Numbered from the stretch's first letter, positions 47,401-62,355 are shown. The stretch: DNA of 64,000 nucleotides from Sinonovacula constricta (GCA_007844125.1 CM017558.1:27485478-27549477), one strand, 5' to 3'. Notes: generated from the letters alone by a model not told the origin. A program made the numbers and translations.

Positions 47401-48778
47401 TGTAAGAGTGTGTCAATATTCCTGTCTAAAGCGCATGCTCTTTGTGAAGCCTTCGATGTCTGACATCCGGGATCTTTCTGGTTAAATTAGTTGTGGTGCA
47501 AGGGATTAAATGGGAGAACCACACAGTTAAACCCCTGAACGAATCACAATTGAGGCAGTTTCTCATTTGTATTTTATGTTTAACAATGCATTTTCTTGTC
47601 TTCTTCTATGTATGTTATATGCGTTTAAGTTACTAGTTTGCTCGTTTGTAATACTACGCAGATATCTCCCTCGACTCGTCTGCTAATTAATGCCTGATAA
47701 CTCTCCAGATTTTGCCCACAGCGATGCCGAATGTATTTCAACAGTGAATCATGTCCCCGACCCCAGATGTACCCCACCCCAACACCTGCCATTATAAAAG
47801 TGCCTACTCAACATTTGTGACAACAAATATATCCCTGCTGTATTAACGATTCATAGAAATGTAGCAGGAAACCAGTAAGCGACAGAAACAGCGTACATCT
47901 TACACGTAGCTCCGTATTCTATATTATTTCAAGATATCATTCAACTACCCTGTCGAATAATTCGAGCATAACATTACAGTATGGCGGGATTACGAAAACA
48001 GTTTGTCCAATACTTTGTGACGTTTAATATAATCCTGTTATTCACTTTCGTTATATGTTTGTATATAACATTTTGTGTTTTGTGTAGCCACAAAGTACTG
48101 ATATATCTTCGAATATGAAGGCGCCGATTCGTTTCCATATAAATATAGGGAACTGTTCTATCAATGAGGATATCATGGATTTAATAATACAATTACATGT
48201 ACATTGCTGTTGAAACATCAATACGGTGGTGGGGGGGGGGGTCGTTATTGCTAATTTTTGTTTAAAAGTCTTCGTGACTGCCTGACCTGGTGTCAGGATA
48301 ATATGACTGGGTGTGTTATCATGCCAAGTGCTAATGGCATGTTCTACTCTGTGAAGACAGCACTTTTCCTGCTTCAAGTAGACACAGACTCCAAATAATA
48401 TTGTTGAACCCATGAAACGATTGCTAATATTCACTTTTAATCGAGACACAGCACAAGCTGTTTATATGTAGGCACATTGTATTACGTGATCTGAAGTTAT
48501 TATAATTAGTCCCATCCTGGAGAGCGGTGCCAGTTGTGAATGCATTTCTATGAGGACGACAGTGAAGCAGGCGATAAAAGAAAGCAGCCGCTGTTCTGTG
48601 AGACCCCTTTTCTTAAAATAAATCTAGAAATTTTTTCGTCTCTTGCTCTACATACGCTCGGTCATTTGGGAGAGGTTCGTTGACGACATAAACCATTCTT
48701 TGAATATATCTTAAATTATAACGATTGTGGTAAAACAATGACCGCGATATCGAAGATGTCTGAGATATATAATAGAAC

Positions 48779-48779
<1 letters not shown>
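44403..48779. other. Long spacer without supported genes
   Basis: No coding exon with convincing splice signals was found. The longest open frames (46723-47025 plus, 48051-48449 minus) resemble no family I know and look like chance. Confidence 0.5.
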
Positions 48780-48839
<60 letters not shown>

Positions 48840-48865
48840 CAACAACAACAACAATAATAATAATA

Positions 48866-48930
<65 letters not shown>
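48780..48930. repeat. Palindromic AAT/ATT microsatellite
   Basis: About 50 bases of AAT, then AAC, then AAT units, switching at about 48868 to ATT units for about 60 bases. The two halves are reverse complements, so the tract can fold into one long hairpin. Confidence 0.93.
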
Positions 48931-51438
48931 GTTAACAAATGTCAGATGACAGAAATACACAGTCAACGTTGAGCAAGAATTTAACGATATCATAAAACAC
49001 CCCTCTAAATTTTTGCACACAAAAAACCAGTAGGAAATATCCGCAGCAATTGAAATAATACATAATAATGGCATAATAAAGCATAGAACATACCTGAATA
49101 TAGTTCAATATATATCCAAAATTATAGGAATAATGATCGTGCTAATCTGCTACGTTCGCCAATCTGCAAAGTACCCGTGCTGTGACGTTGTGCACGTAAA
49201 AGTTTAAGTTGTTAGTTATTTCCCTTTAGTAGTTTAAAACCTACGGTGTTGTATTCGTTAAATAATGTCAAAATTACAAGCAAACAATAAATTTAATGCG
49301 AATAAAGGTACCCTACGACCAATTATACTTTGTTCTAGAAGTATCACCATGGGGATAGAAACGACGCTTGTTCGGATGTTTGTTTAAGTATCTTCACTTT
49401 GCATGAAGTGCATATACTGAATTATAGACGCATCCATGCACTTCTTAATTAACTGTAATAACGCTGATACAGAAGTTTTGTTAAAGCTTATAAGCATGTT
49501 TGTTGAAATCTTTGCAACATGTCATTATCAATAGGATGTGTCAAAAATATTAAAAAGATTGAAAAAATTCATCTATATTTGATGATGATTATGATGATGA
49601 TGATGATGATGATGATGATTGTACAAAATCCTTTTTCTCTCTAACTCTCTCACTACATGTTTTTGTATTTTGTACTTGGATTCGACAAAATTCAAGCATA
49701 CTCTAATACAGTGATTAACAAACATTTTATCATGGTGGAGCGCCCATAACGCAGAGTCGCCGATTTGTAACTCCTCTGACTGCTTAGCCTCCCACCGCGT
49801 AGATTCGAGTCCCGTTCGGGCCGAATGACTTAATATGGAAAGGTTATCCATCTGACCTGCGTTCCATCGGCGGTCTTTCTCCACCAGAACAGCTGGAAGT
49901 CGCTATAATGATCATAACTGGTCCCTGCTTTGTATCTCAAAAAATCAAAAACAATACAAAACATTTTATTATGCATCTGATTAGACAAATGTGACGAAAA
50001 TGTTACTTTTAACTTACAAACTTTTTTTATAACTTACTGTCTTCATATCGATAAGGATCTTGACCTTTATGCTCCGCAATATCCTTCAACTAAGTGATGT
50101 CACGACAGTTTGACTACTTAGACAACTTATCTTCTAAACATATATTTTTATTTTTAAATTGGGGCTCGAGCCTTTTTCCGATTCTTTCAATCTGTCAGCG
50201 GCAGCTGGCGTGCTTAGTCTACTTGTTGTGCCAGGTTTCATGACCGACAAGACTCGGCTAAATCAACAAATGAAATGTTGATTATCAAGATCAAGGTTCA
50301 AATACTTTACAAAAAAATAATTAACTGCATTCTTATAAAAGCTAAATACTGTATATTTAAGAGTTGAGACAAGAATACACCCCAATTCATCACTTCTTTT
50401 TTTTTTGAAATTGTTAATCAACTACTTCAAGTGAGAAACTATTAGGGCAAATGACAGCTTGTGATTAGAAGAAAAAAATAAGACCTGGAAACCTTTCAAG
50501 AGTCAAACATTGCAGCAACTACAATTGTACATAAAAAAGTACAATATACCCCTGAATCAGAATAAACCATCAACACCCCATCCCCATTTTTATTCATGTT
50601 TCTTTTTTTCAATCTCTCTCTCCACCCCACCCCCACCCGCCTCGTCTTCCCTCCACCAACAACACCATTAATTTTCCCTGACTTAAGATTTTATTGATTT
50701 GTTTACTTTAAAGCATACTCTCATATAATAAGCACAGAAACATGCTCATACAATTAGAACAAAACAATACTCTTATGTTTTTATAAAAAAAATATTATGC
50801 GTAACACACCTAAAAACAGATAATATATATATTTGCTGTATATTGTATTTAGTTATACAAAATAATTTTCTACCTTTTGTAGATTACATTTGTATGTACT
50901 TTATTTGAAAGGAAGAAATAAAAAATAAAATTTTAAAAAAGATCAATGTTCCTTTGCGCCTTCACTGTCGGCCATCGATATTAAACTTCCTAGAAACTAA
51001 CCTTCTAATGTTGATTCTACTTAGACCAGGATAAATGCTTATTAAAGCCTAAAAAGTTAACAATGTTTATATAAATTCTAAAAACAATGATTTCTTTAAC
51101 TAATTTTAACTAGATTGTGTTTGTATTGAACATTATGGTTAATGTAGCATATGTGTAGTTCATGTGAATAATTCAGTGTGTTTTATATGTTTGGTTAGTT
51201 TATATTCACTTGCTGTTTTTTGTTATTGTATTTTGAATGTCTACTCCGCTCTAAACTAGGAAATAAGTGTTTGTATGTTTGTTTCCAATTAAAATACGTT
51301 GATGCAGATGGAAACTGCAACACTTAAGACTAATGAAACACACACTAGATGTCATTCCTTATAAGGGACTGACCCAGTTTTAATAGAAGTGCTTACACGC
51401 ATTTAATAAATAATGCTAGTGTTAAGCTTTGCAAAAAT

Positions 51439-51440
<2 letters not shown>
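48931..51440. other. Spacer with one SINE and one GAT microsatellite
   Basis: No gene supported. Contains a GAT run at 49583-49620 and the family D SINE at 49735-49905. Confidence 0.5.
49735..49905 (+). repeat. Dispersed SINE family D, copy 3
   Basis: Plus-oriented copy beginning GGTGGAGCGCCCATAACGC, with box B GATTCGAGTCCCGTTCGG, then the family body ending TCCACCAGAACAGCTGG. Confidence 0.75.
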
Positions 51441-51853
<413 letters not shown>

Positions 51854-52403
51854 AATGGATTTGCATTTTATTTTAAAGGCCCTGATCCCAAATTGGTTAA
51901 TACATGTATACCAAAGAAACCATTACTGTTTGTGTAAGGCTCAGTTAAACTATGCTTTATACTCATTCAAACTTCCTTAACTTGGTCTTTGCGTAGTTTC
52001 GTATCTTTTTTCCATGACGCAGTTACTGCGTTAGCACCAACTATGGCCGAGGTTTTCCGAAAATGTCAAGTAATACAAACAATAGTTATGAAAGGCAGAG
52101 TTATATCATCTGTCGAATTTGTCGGCTGGTTAAAAATGTGTCTCGTATATTTTAGGCACCTAGTTCGAACCACTTATGCTGCCTTTTTTTCCTTTCTGAA
52201 GATTTTAACCAAAATTCATTTTATGAAAAAAGAGCTCATCTTTTTATATAATTTTGGGATTTTTAAACCTGGCAGCAAACTGCCATTACCTTTGATAATA
52301 AATTACCCACTCATCTTATTCTATGAAAATAACTAATATTTTATGCAGCCTTGCTATACGTTGGGATCACTCTTTCCGTCTATACCTTGATGGTGATTCA
52401 CCT

Positions 52404-52490
52404 CGTAAATTTTCCAAGGCCGACAGAAACCCTCCCGAGAATTTTCCAAGGCCGATAGAAACTCTCCCGTAAATTTTCCAAGGCGGACCC
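52404..52490. repeat. Three-unit tandem repeat, ~31-bp unit
   Basis: AATTTTCCAAGGCCGA-type units each followed by AGAAACYCTCCCG recur three times with few changes. Confidence 0.85.
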
Positions 52491-53499
52491 TCGCTTGACT
52501 CTTTCCCTTAAAAATTACAAGGAGTGTAATGCATTTACATAATAATTTTGTGATCGGCTTGGGAAAACAAAAGATGGTATTAGAATACACTCTATAAAGA
52601 TTCCTTTCTTAATTGATTTGTTCCCAAGTCAGCTATACATTGTCCAACATTTGATCACGAGAATTTGCAATGTTTTGTTGTGCACGTATACCTACCCCTT
52701 TGCTTGATTGTACAATGTGACATACATGTCAAGTGCGGCGTTTAACTTTAAGAAACAGTGGCCAAACAGATACTTCCATTAATTTGAAACAAAAAAATTA
52801 CAACAACAAATACATGATGACAAAAAATATAGCTATGGTTCAGTTAGAGTACACATTAGATCAAGATGGAAACAAATTTACTGTCACTGGTTGCCAGATG
52901 TGTATGCAATAAAATGAAAAGCAGAAATTATCAAATATGATTCAAAATATTTGTGATATAATATATTTAGAAGAATTTCATTGTTCAAACACTGTAAAAA
53001 GTAAGGACGAAGTAAAGGTGGTAAAGATGTCTTAAGTGGAAATTGTAGTCTAGAAGAAGGTATTATTGCCGAATCCACATTTTTTAATTTTTTATGTTTA
53101 TAGTAATTAATGTGTTAAAACCAATTGAATGAAGAATTGTATGTACAATAAAACCGCTGATGCGAAGCATCAAAGGCGACACAAACGATGGAAATATATT
53201 TTAAAACAACAACATACATTTTAAACAAGTTAAAAACTATTTTATTTGTAATTTGACTGTATTAATCACCATGAAAGTATAATTATTTTGGTATTAATGA
53301 GACCACTCAATGGCATAAATCAACAAAACATAACAACAAAATTGACAATTATAAAATAAAACACGTTTATCATAAATAGTGATTTCAATGGACAATTCAG
53401 ACTCTCGCAAAAAATGCAGAGACGCAATACTGAATATGATTAATTCACTTGATTTGTTCGATAAATAGAGAGCGTTACATCCCGGCAAGGAGACAGTAT

Positions 53500-54060
53500 C
53501 ATTAAGAATCCATCGGAACACCTCATGAAATTCCGTCCTCGGGACAATCTGGTGCAATGATACTTACAGAAATCCCGATCGTTTTGTTCGCCGGAAGTCA
53601 GAAGAAGAATATGCATAGTTTGCACAAAACATAAACAATGGTTTCGTTTGACAGCTGTGCATCTGCTGCGCTCAGTAAATTAAATTGGATGATTTAAATT
53701 TGAAGATGCAATAAAGTGAATTTGTATAGGCATTGGTTGAGGGGAGAGATACGCTGGCCGTCCTGTCAACAGTTTTTGGAAAAAGTTTGGCTTTCAGATA
53801 CTACCCAATATGTTGGCTGTAAGTGTACGTTTCTTTATCTTAATATATCACTGTAGCATTATTGCATAAGGTAGAAAAACAATGTTTATACACTGCAGTG
53901 AGCTGTCATCCGAACTGCCATCTTTGTTTTGACGTCTGACACAAAAGTAGTCCCATTTAGGGAAATGAACGAGGTAATGCGACTACCTACATACATCCGA
54001 GGGATGATTCGTAAATTATCTGATGTGTTCCGATTGCATTAATAATCAAATCGAAAAACT
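53500..54060 (-). repeat. Dispersed family B, copy 3
   Basis: Reverse-oriented, with the block GTTTTGTTCGCCGGAAGTC and GGTGCAATGATACTTAC at one end and GACTACCTACATACATCCGA with CATCTTTGTTTTGACG at the other. Blocks correspond to those at 62485-62895, although the internal arrangement differs. Confidence 0.65.
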
Positions 54061-54879
54061 CTTTGTTCAGTCTTAGGTAGACTTCTTATTAATACCAGAT
54101 GTACTTGTGAATTTCATAAAGTCAAATTCAATAAATTCTGTCTAAGTCTAACTTTGCTGAGATACATATACGTTTGGATGTTGTAAAATGGACAAAAAAG
54201 GACAAGTAATTCCAATCTAAAATATAAACGATTGTAAAAAATAAACATAGAATTTAGCTCAAAAAGAAAAAAAATCACTTCAAAAACTACGAATAATAAT
54301 TATAATATGACAAAAAAAGGATTTAAGTAATATAGCAACATTTTGACTGAAGAAATTGCAACAAATGCTACCTCCAACAGAATTAAAAGTTTACTAAATA
54401 GATTTTCAAAAAGTAATCGACAGTTTAACCCATACTTTCAAGGCGCTTAATTTCGGTAATGATGTAATTCAGTGCCACTCTCTTTAATAAACACACAGTT
54501 TCATGAGCAAGCACATTTACTTTAGAGATTATTTTTAAATAGAGAAAGGATATTCTCTTTCAGTATTGCTCTGAAATCTGAAGCGGCTACTAGTGGGTTC
54601 CTCATAAGATTTAAATATGAAATTTAGCAAGAAAAAATATCGATTTATGATAGTGCAAAACTAGGAATAACACTTTTCTTTTACAGAGAAAATACAAATT
54701 ATCACAACTTTCGAAAGGATGTACACTATTTAAATAAAATACGAAACTATCAATAGGTTCAACTGCAACATATATCAAAATATAAGAAATACAAGGTATT
54801 TAAATGCCAGTGAAATGCAACAGTTGAAAAAACTGAGACGGAATTTTACATAAAACAGAGCAAACACGACAGATACCGC

Positions 54880-54970
54880 CTTGGAACGGTCAGTCGGCAA
54901 AAGGGACCGACTGGTGTGCTTAGCTCATCGGTTTACAGAACTCTAACCTCGTACTTCCGAAGGGGTTTTC
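54880..54970 (-). repeat. Dispersed family A, core only, copy 5
   Basis: Read on the minus strand: GAGGTTAGAGTTCTGTAAAC, then CCAGTCGGTCCC, TGCCGACTGACCGTTCC and AAGGCGGTATC. Only the core remains recognisable, and its hairpin arms are perfect. Confidence 0.7.
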
Positions 54971-57844
54971 CAAATACAAGCAGGGGAAAAACATACCAAT
55001 CTCAGACAAAATAGTCAGAATGCTATAGATGTTGATTTTTACCGAATTAGGACCCGGGGCATCAGCATTCTTAAAAAAATCATCCACATATGAACTTGTT
55101 ATATGCCTATGTGAAACGTTCAGTCTGCATTCTATAATATGGGCGTCACACCTCAGCACGTCGCAAAGAAAATCCTAACTTGTAAAGATGAGTATAGTCA
55201 TGCAATATCTATCAATGCGTGTCGCATTAATATTCACCCGCGCTATTGTGTCAGCCAAAAGTGAGGTTTGACAGTTACGCAGAAAAACAACAACAATAGA
55301 AACACGTCAAATGATGCAAAACCGGGTTGCCTAACCCGTAATAGACTTGGTCTTTATGAGATATCAGTTTAACTATATCTGGCTTATACACCAAATGTAT
55401 ATTGTGACGTCTAAAGTAAAGTAATGGTAGTAGCAGCTCTATAGGAGTCGCAACGACTTATTTTATTGACAAACACTTGGATTTTGTAATTAACATCACG
55501 ATATTGGGATGAAGAAGGCAATGTATTAATACGTAATTGTCAAACATGTAAGAAACAATTGTCATTGGTTAATATTTATGGTCCTAACCAAGATAAACCT
55601 GAATAATGTAATAATTTTAGGAGAATGGTATTGAAATAAGATATTCAATGCATTAATGCTGGTCTTTTAATTTAGTTCTTAATCCAGATGTTGATTACTT
55701 TGATTACTTGTATTTACATAACCCAAAAGCAAGATAAACATTGATAAAACTATTGTGGAATTAGATTTAATAAGCTGTGGGAGGGATATGTTTATGAAAA
55801 AACGGGAATTTACATGGTTTAAAAAGAATTCTAATAAAAGCGATAGACTTGTTTTTTTCTTAATTGGCGACGCGCTGTAACTACTTTCTTTACATGTTAC
55901 GAACCATACTACAGCCGATTACATTCTTAATAAACTAAATAAACCTTTTTTTGTTAGGATAATCATCTGCAAAATAATGGCACAACTGTAAATTGCTGTG
56001 AAGTTTCGGTGTAAAATGTCACATACATATCACTATAAACTTATAAGAAGATTTGACATGTTTTTTCTTGTAGTGTTTTGTACATATATGTGGAAAGAAA
56101 AAACTATTTTAAGTATTCAGCCGCAAATAAACACCTCTTCTAAAATATAGATTATACATCGGGATAAAAGAGTCACTTACATCCGTAAATAACATTGTAT
56201 TCAACATTCAATACTTTCTAGATCATTTTGCATTTTAACTTAAGTTAGGTCTAAAATAAATACTCATACATGTTACAGATTCGACCGAAATAAACGAAAC
56301 TTTAAATTAACTCCAACCGCTTAACGCCCCTGTGATCTGAATCTAAGATCCGGAGTGCGTCATTCCTACTTGAACGCGTGCGGTAGGTTTAGACTGACAT
56401 GTTGAGATGATACTATTGACCTATATTATTTCATACCCAGGTTCAGAGCCGCAGAGGACTCCGTGCAGGATATTGCAAATATCTCGGCCTAGTAGATTAT
56501 GCAGTGTCAGTGGAATCCTCATTCTAAAAGTAGTTCGCTCCCCATTTCGACCATTTAATCTAGTCAATGAGTGATATTCGTACGTGGCATTGATCTTTCA
56601 TAAAACTGCATTTTATGAATATCTGAATTACACAATATAATGAACTTACATTTTAAACACTTAACAATATTAATATTAACATATGAGGCGTATTGTCTCC
56701 TTATACATACATATTTAATTTGTACACGCACTATTTCTTCCCAGGCATGAATAACTGACCGCGAATAATCAAGGTCATGCAGGCTCAGTAATGTGTGCTT
56801 CTAAAATCCAACTGTTAAAACTCTGGGCGACACAAAAAGCAATTTCAAACTTCCTCCGATTATTAGAAAAGCTATGTACCAGATTTAGTCAGAATATCTC
56901 AATTCAAACAGATTATCGCCTGAAATAAAACTAATTTCAGCAAAGTGAACTTGTTCTTATTGACAGGCAAAATACTATACAAATAGTGCATTTTCTAACC
57001 AAAACATGTCATTTATTATACTAACAAGACATAAAATTATATTTTTGTAACTATAGGGGATGCTCCTCAAAGAAAGTTGTTGATTTCGCCAATGGGGTAT
57101 GGGTTCTTGATGCAATTTTACCAGTTGTTTTAAATTATTCATTTATAAAGTACATGTATACTGTATTTAAAGTATGTCCTGGCCATTTTAAAGTAAGTTG
57201 GGGAGGCGCTGGTGTCTCTCATACACATATATGGCCCTCAGTACAGACTACATGTGACAGACTGGACCTTGTACAACAACCGATGGAGCATCGTCCAAGG
57301 AATGGATGCCCGGAATTTAACCCCGGGCAGCGACATAACAAAATTGCAGGGAAAAGTGTTGCCTTGCTGGCGTCCAGGCAAATATTAGCTTAGGTCCACA
57401 ACAGGTCAATTTATGGTCATGAAGATCTGACACGGTGTGATATCATGTCATGTGTTTATGTCATGCTTTTCGCAGTGAAGGCAGCTCACTTCTTCTGCAA
57501 AGAAAGGAAAGAGAACGATGGGGGAAAGAGAGATAGAGGGAGAGAGAGATATAAAGCGTGGGTAGTGGATAATCCTCAAAATATGTTAACAATAAATAGT
57601 GTTTGCAAGTCTTGCCCTCCAAGCACAGAAACAACAAATGGAACGGGCGAGTTCTGACACGATGCTGCTTGACTTTAATTTTTAATAACCAATGCCAATG
57701 TTTGCTTACAATATACTGATTAGAACAAAGGATTACGAGAAAACACAAATAAGATAATATCTACTACAGAGTTTTCTCTCACACAAATAACTTGCTCACC
57801 CGAGACCACCATTTGACACTCGTCAAACACGCTCCCAATTGTTA

Positions 57845-58585
57845 CTAGGGCTTTTCCCTTCTGTCTCACACGTGCCCTTCACTCGCTCTTGGTTACACAC
57901 GTTCTCCTGTCTCATACGTGTTCTTCATTAGTTACTGAGGCTTCACTCGCTCTTGGTTACACACGTTCTCCTGTCCCATGTGTCCTCCACTAGTTACTGA
58001 GGCTTCACAAGCTCTTGGTTAAACACGTTCGCCTGTCTCATAGGTGTCCTCCACTAGTTACTGAGGCTTCACAAGCTCTTGGTTACACACGTTCTCCTGT
58101 GTCATACGTGTCCTCCACTAGTTACTGAGGCTTCACAAGCTCTTGGTTACACACGTTCTCCTGTGTCATACGTGTCCTCCCCTAGTTACTGAGGCTTCAC
58201 AAGCTCTTGGTTACACACGTTCTCCTGTGTCATACGTGTCCTCCACTAGTTACTGAGGCTTCACAAGCTCTTGGTTACACACGTTCTCCTGTGTCATACG
58301 TGTCCTCCACTAGTTACTGAGGCTTCACAAGCTCTTGGTTACACACGTTCTCCTGTCTCATACGTGCCCTCCACTAGTTACTGAGGCTTCACAAGCTCTT
58401 GGTTACACACGTTCTCCTGCCTCATACGTGCCCTCCACTAGTTACTGAGGCTTCACAAGCTCTTGGTTACAAACGTTTTCCTGTCTCATACGTGTCCTCC
58501 ACTAGTTACTCTTGGTTGCACACGTTCTACCGTCTCACACATGCATTCTACTAGTTACTTAGGCTTCACTCGCTCTTCGTTACGC
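57845..58585. repeat. Minisatellite with exact 64-bp unit
   Basis: GGTTACACACGTTCTCCTGT recurs at 64-base spacing (58081, 58145, 58209, 58273 and onward), about eleven units, with shortened units at both ends. Each unit includes TTACTGAGGCTTCACAAGCT and CATACGTGTCCTCCACTAG. Units are so alike that the array must be young or homogenised. Confidence 0.95.
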
Positions 58586-58599
58586 ACGTTCTCTTGTCT

Positions 58600-61500
58600 C
58601 ACACCTATTTGCTGACGCATAGACAATACCATGCATGTGGGCGCCTCTTCGCATGCGTGCCTCTTCGCAGACTCCTTTTCTCCATAGAGTCAATCTCATA
58701 ACGTGCCTGCCTCACACCAAACTTAAAAGAAGGACAGCCTGCAGGCGCGAGTCCACTGATGAATGCATGCAAGAGTCCGTTTCACCATATAGAAGCACCC
58801 GGACCCGTCTAAGAACTCACTGTGCGAAGAGTATACATGTAGCATGCGCTGAGTATCTTTAATATAGCAATAATGTGATGGTGTAGGGAATATATTAAAA
58901 ACAAACAAGATTTTAAATAAGATACATAGATACACACTCCAATCTAATTTGACAATCATATCCTGAAAACCGCTCCGCCATCGACGAGTAAAAAAAATCC
59001 TTTCCAACCAATTAGATTGTCGCCTACAAAATCGCAAACGTAATTGATTAGCCGAAGCATTCGGAACGTATCATTTTAATTGCTGCGTCCATTTACAAAG
59101 AAATGTAAACATGGACACTCCGCACAAGACTTATGTCACTGAAGACATGTGCGTTGTATGTGGTACCCCTATTGTTTTCAACATCAGAAACATCTTCAGG
59201 TTGAAAGTAACAAGCAGTTGCAGAACAAACTTAAACTGACTTTTCTACTGTATCATCGATAGCGGCCATTTTGAGACTTTTACCAAAAGCGTTATGCATT
59301 ACGCTCTCTAATTGGCTGTTATAAAAAAAGTAATCGGGGAATCCCATTCTTCTTTATAGACGGAATTTGCTGGCCGTCATCAGATCTTACATTTTGAGAA
59401 ATCCGAATTAAGTAAGATTGGTATACCCTCCATACCCCCACACTTCCCATGATATGGACAAGGGGTTAATGGTATATACTTAATCTTCATGTACCATAGG
59501 TTTGCGCCAAGTACCATAAGTTCATAGCGAGGGTATACACAACTAATTATTCATTCAAGGTCGGTTGTCTGGGTACTGATAAGGACTGCCTAGATTACTA
59601 ATCAAGCGGATGTAAATAAGCGAAAAGAGATCATGCGTCGTCCAAACTGTGACTGTCTCATCCGGAGTTCATACAAATCAGGAACTAACAATCTGACAGT
59701 TTCGAAAAATATATAAACTAACTAATCGATTACTGAGGGGCCAGCAAAAACAAATAACTGCCAACAAATAATAAGATTGTCAAATAACAAGTCAAAGAAC
59801 GCTTAATTAAGAAGAACAATTTACTCTGTTCATTGTCAAATTACATGTCAAAGAACGCTTAATTATCAAGTTACAATTTACTCTTTTCAGGCTAGATATC
59901 TACACAAAATTGAAACATCCATTATTACAAAATAAAAGTATTTTTAAGACCCAGTTTTCCCATGTAATGGTCACTGCAGAACAATTCCGCACAAAAACAT
60001 AACAGTCCAGACTCTTCAAAATCTAAAGGTGTGACGTGACTAGATTTAAGTTGAATAAGTGTAATGATGAACAGTCATAATTGGTGCAGTCTCATACATT
60101 TAACTTTTATAAAGCAGTACATGTCTCTGGTATCGATTGCCATGTTGTTCTCGGACAGCATTTCTAATAGGTTGGGGAAAAAACCTACTTAACCCAAGTG
60201 GATCGATATTGCCGTTATATACGTGTTAAGAAGTTGTACAAATCGGTAACACCTAATAACACTCGCAGCACCTCAGTCATTTTACGAAATAGCGTATACC
60301 GGATACCGTCGAGGAGTTACGAAAGACATGATAATTACAACAACAGCCCATTCCGTGATTGTTAACGCATACCTTAAAGACGCCACGCTTCAGCGCGAAC
60401 GCCAATAAATATTCGCTTAATATGCTGTACGTTGTACCTAATACATTATTTTTTATTGTCTTCATGTGGGTAGGTCTTGCAGCTGATCAGCGGTGTGCCA
60501 GTGGTTCTACCCAGACATATGCCTGGGTGGTCGTTGGTGGAGGTATCCAGACATATGTCTGGAGCATTGGGGGAAGGTCTTCCTCCATCATTAATTTGTT
60601 GGACGTCGCCTACATGACTTTAATGTGTCGGTGTGATGTAGCAAATAAAAAACAATCAGACTTTTTGTCGTCAAAATAAACTGAAGTATTTTGTTCTTTA
60701 GTGAAGATAATACTACAAACTGACATAAAAATCTGTGTTTTATGACTGTATTACATGTACATTTAACTAGGCGTGTTATATTCTCCTTTATGGATGAAAA
60801 ATGTGAATGTCGGTCACACGAACCCAACGGGTTAAAAATTGTCAAAAGATAGTCATATCAAAAGTGGCCCATGGTAGTGTAAAATACTGTTTCATAGATA
60901 CAGCGTCATGCTCGTAGCCCCGTTCTTTTCATATTTGCGTTGATAAGTTTGTATAAATAGCGTAAATGAAAACTTCACTATACAAGGCTTATGAATGATA
61001 AAATTGCGACGACAATTTCCATTAATTGCAATTTTAATGTTATATCAAATAAAGCAAAAAATATAAATTGAGTTTTAAAAAATCAAATCAAATAAAGGTG
61101 GTACCCGATAGTTTGAACCATTACATTTTTCTTAAATAACCAAGTAAATCACTGTTACCTGAAAAGGTCCTGCAAAATGCTGTTCATTGATGCCATAGAT
61201 CTGTATGAACAGGAATGCGTTAATCCGTAATCATCATTGTAAAAAGGTATTTTTCTGTCTGAGCCACGTTGCAGAGATATGTTTAAAGTACGAAAACCAC
61301 GTCACCTCTTACTTTTGAGTTTATTTTATATCGTCATTCGGCAAATCCGCTCTGACGTCTATGTCTATTTTTAGCAGAAATCCCAGTCGTGTTTCTCATA
61401 TTGATTTTGATTATAATCTATAGAATAATTTTATCGATACCTTTCCTTTAGAATATAACTATTTACAATATTAAATAAAGGAGAATTGTGGTTAAAGTAG

Positions 61501-61674
61501 CACATATCTTAAAATTAAAATTGCGTTTATGTGTAGGTAAGTGCATGCGTATACCGATTTTTGGTATGTTGTATAAAACGAATGTTTCATTCTTTTGATG
61601 TATAAGTCAAAAGCAGCATGTTTGTATATTATTTTGAGAAAAGGTAAAATAAAAGTATATATATATATATATAC
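58600..61674. other. Spacer with scattered repeats
   Basis: No gene supported. A partial family D SINE body lies at 60487-60600 and a family C copy at 61090-61420. Confidence 0.5.
61090..61420 (+). repeat. Dispersed family C, copy 2
   Basis: Aligns by eye with 38555-38850 through CGATAGTTTG, CACGTCACCTCTTACTTTTGAG, TCGTCATTCGG and TATTTTTAGCAGAAATCCC. Confidence 0.55.
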
Positions 61675-62275
61675 TTTACATGTGCATGCCATTCAACATT
61701 TATTACCATAAATATAAAGTAAATGTATGAAAAAAACATTTGCTACTAAAGGTTCCAAGGCACACGTATGTAAATGTTTTAGTATCCGAATTTGGCAGTA
61801 AATTCGGTAATTCTGACAAGGTTAACAAGGTTAAATCATTGATCAAAATTTAATTGCATTTAAAAGTATTCATTGACATACACACAATCAACAACCCTAC
61901 AGGTTATACTATTATATATATATTTAATAAACATCAAACATTTGTTTTATAGACTACTGAATGAACTAAAGTAAACAAAATGGGATATAGACAATTTACC
62001 TCTAATGGTACATCAGAGATCCTTTCAAACAATGAAGAGATACTACATGGAAGTTTGTTTCAACTTCGGCCTGCAAGGGCGGATCTTGGATTTGCCTTAG
62101 AGGGTGTGCGCGGGATTTTTATTTTCAAATGTTCGGTAAGCGGTATGAGCGAGTGTTAACTACTTCATTATATGACTTTTACATGTGCATGCCATTCAAC
62201 ATTTATTACCATAAATATGAAGTAAATGTATGAAAAAAACATTTGCTACTAAAGGTTCCAAGGCACACGTATGCA
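61675..62275. repeat. 98-bp direct repeats flanking ~400 bp
   Basis: TTTACATGTGCATGCCATTC begins a block at about 61676 and again at about 62178. The two ~98-base blocks end AAGGCACACGTATG and differ by about one base. The intervening 400 bases show no coding sequence. Confidence 0.9.
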
Positions 62276-62355
62276 CGTGACGTATATTACAGATTGAGCG
62301 GTTCGGCGATATACCGTAATGACTTGATTAAAATGCGCAATTCTGTTTGTTCTTT

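Larger units (their letters stand above)
51854..57839. other. Spacer with dispersed repeats
   Basis: No gene supported. Includes a 31-bp short tandem repeat (52404-52490), a reverse copy of family B (53500-54060) and a reverse core of family A (54880-54970). Confidence 0.5.

Noticed and set aside
48613..49074. Frame with a long poly-Ile stretch
   Set aside because: It is a translation of the AAT/ATT tract.
51989..52336. 115-codon plus-strand open frame
   Set aside because: It has no family resemblance, and its hydrophobic composition follows from T-rich DNA.
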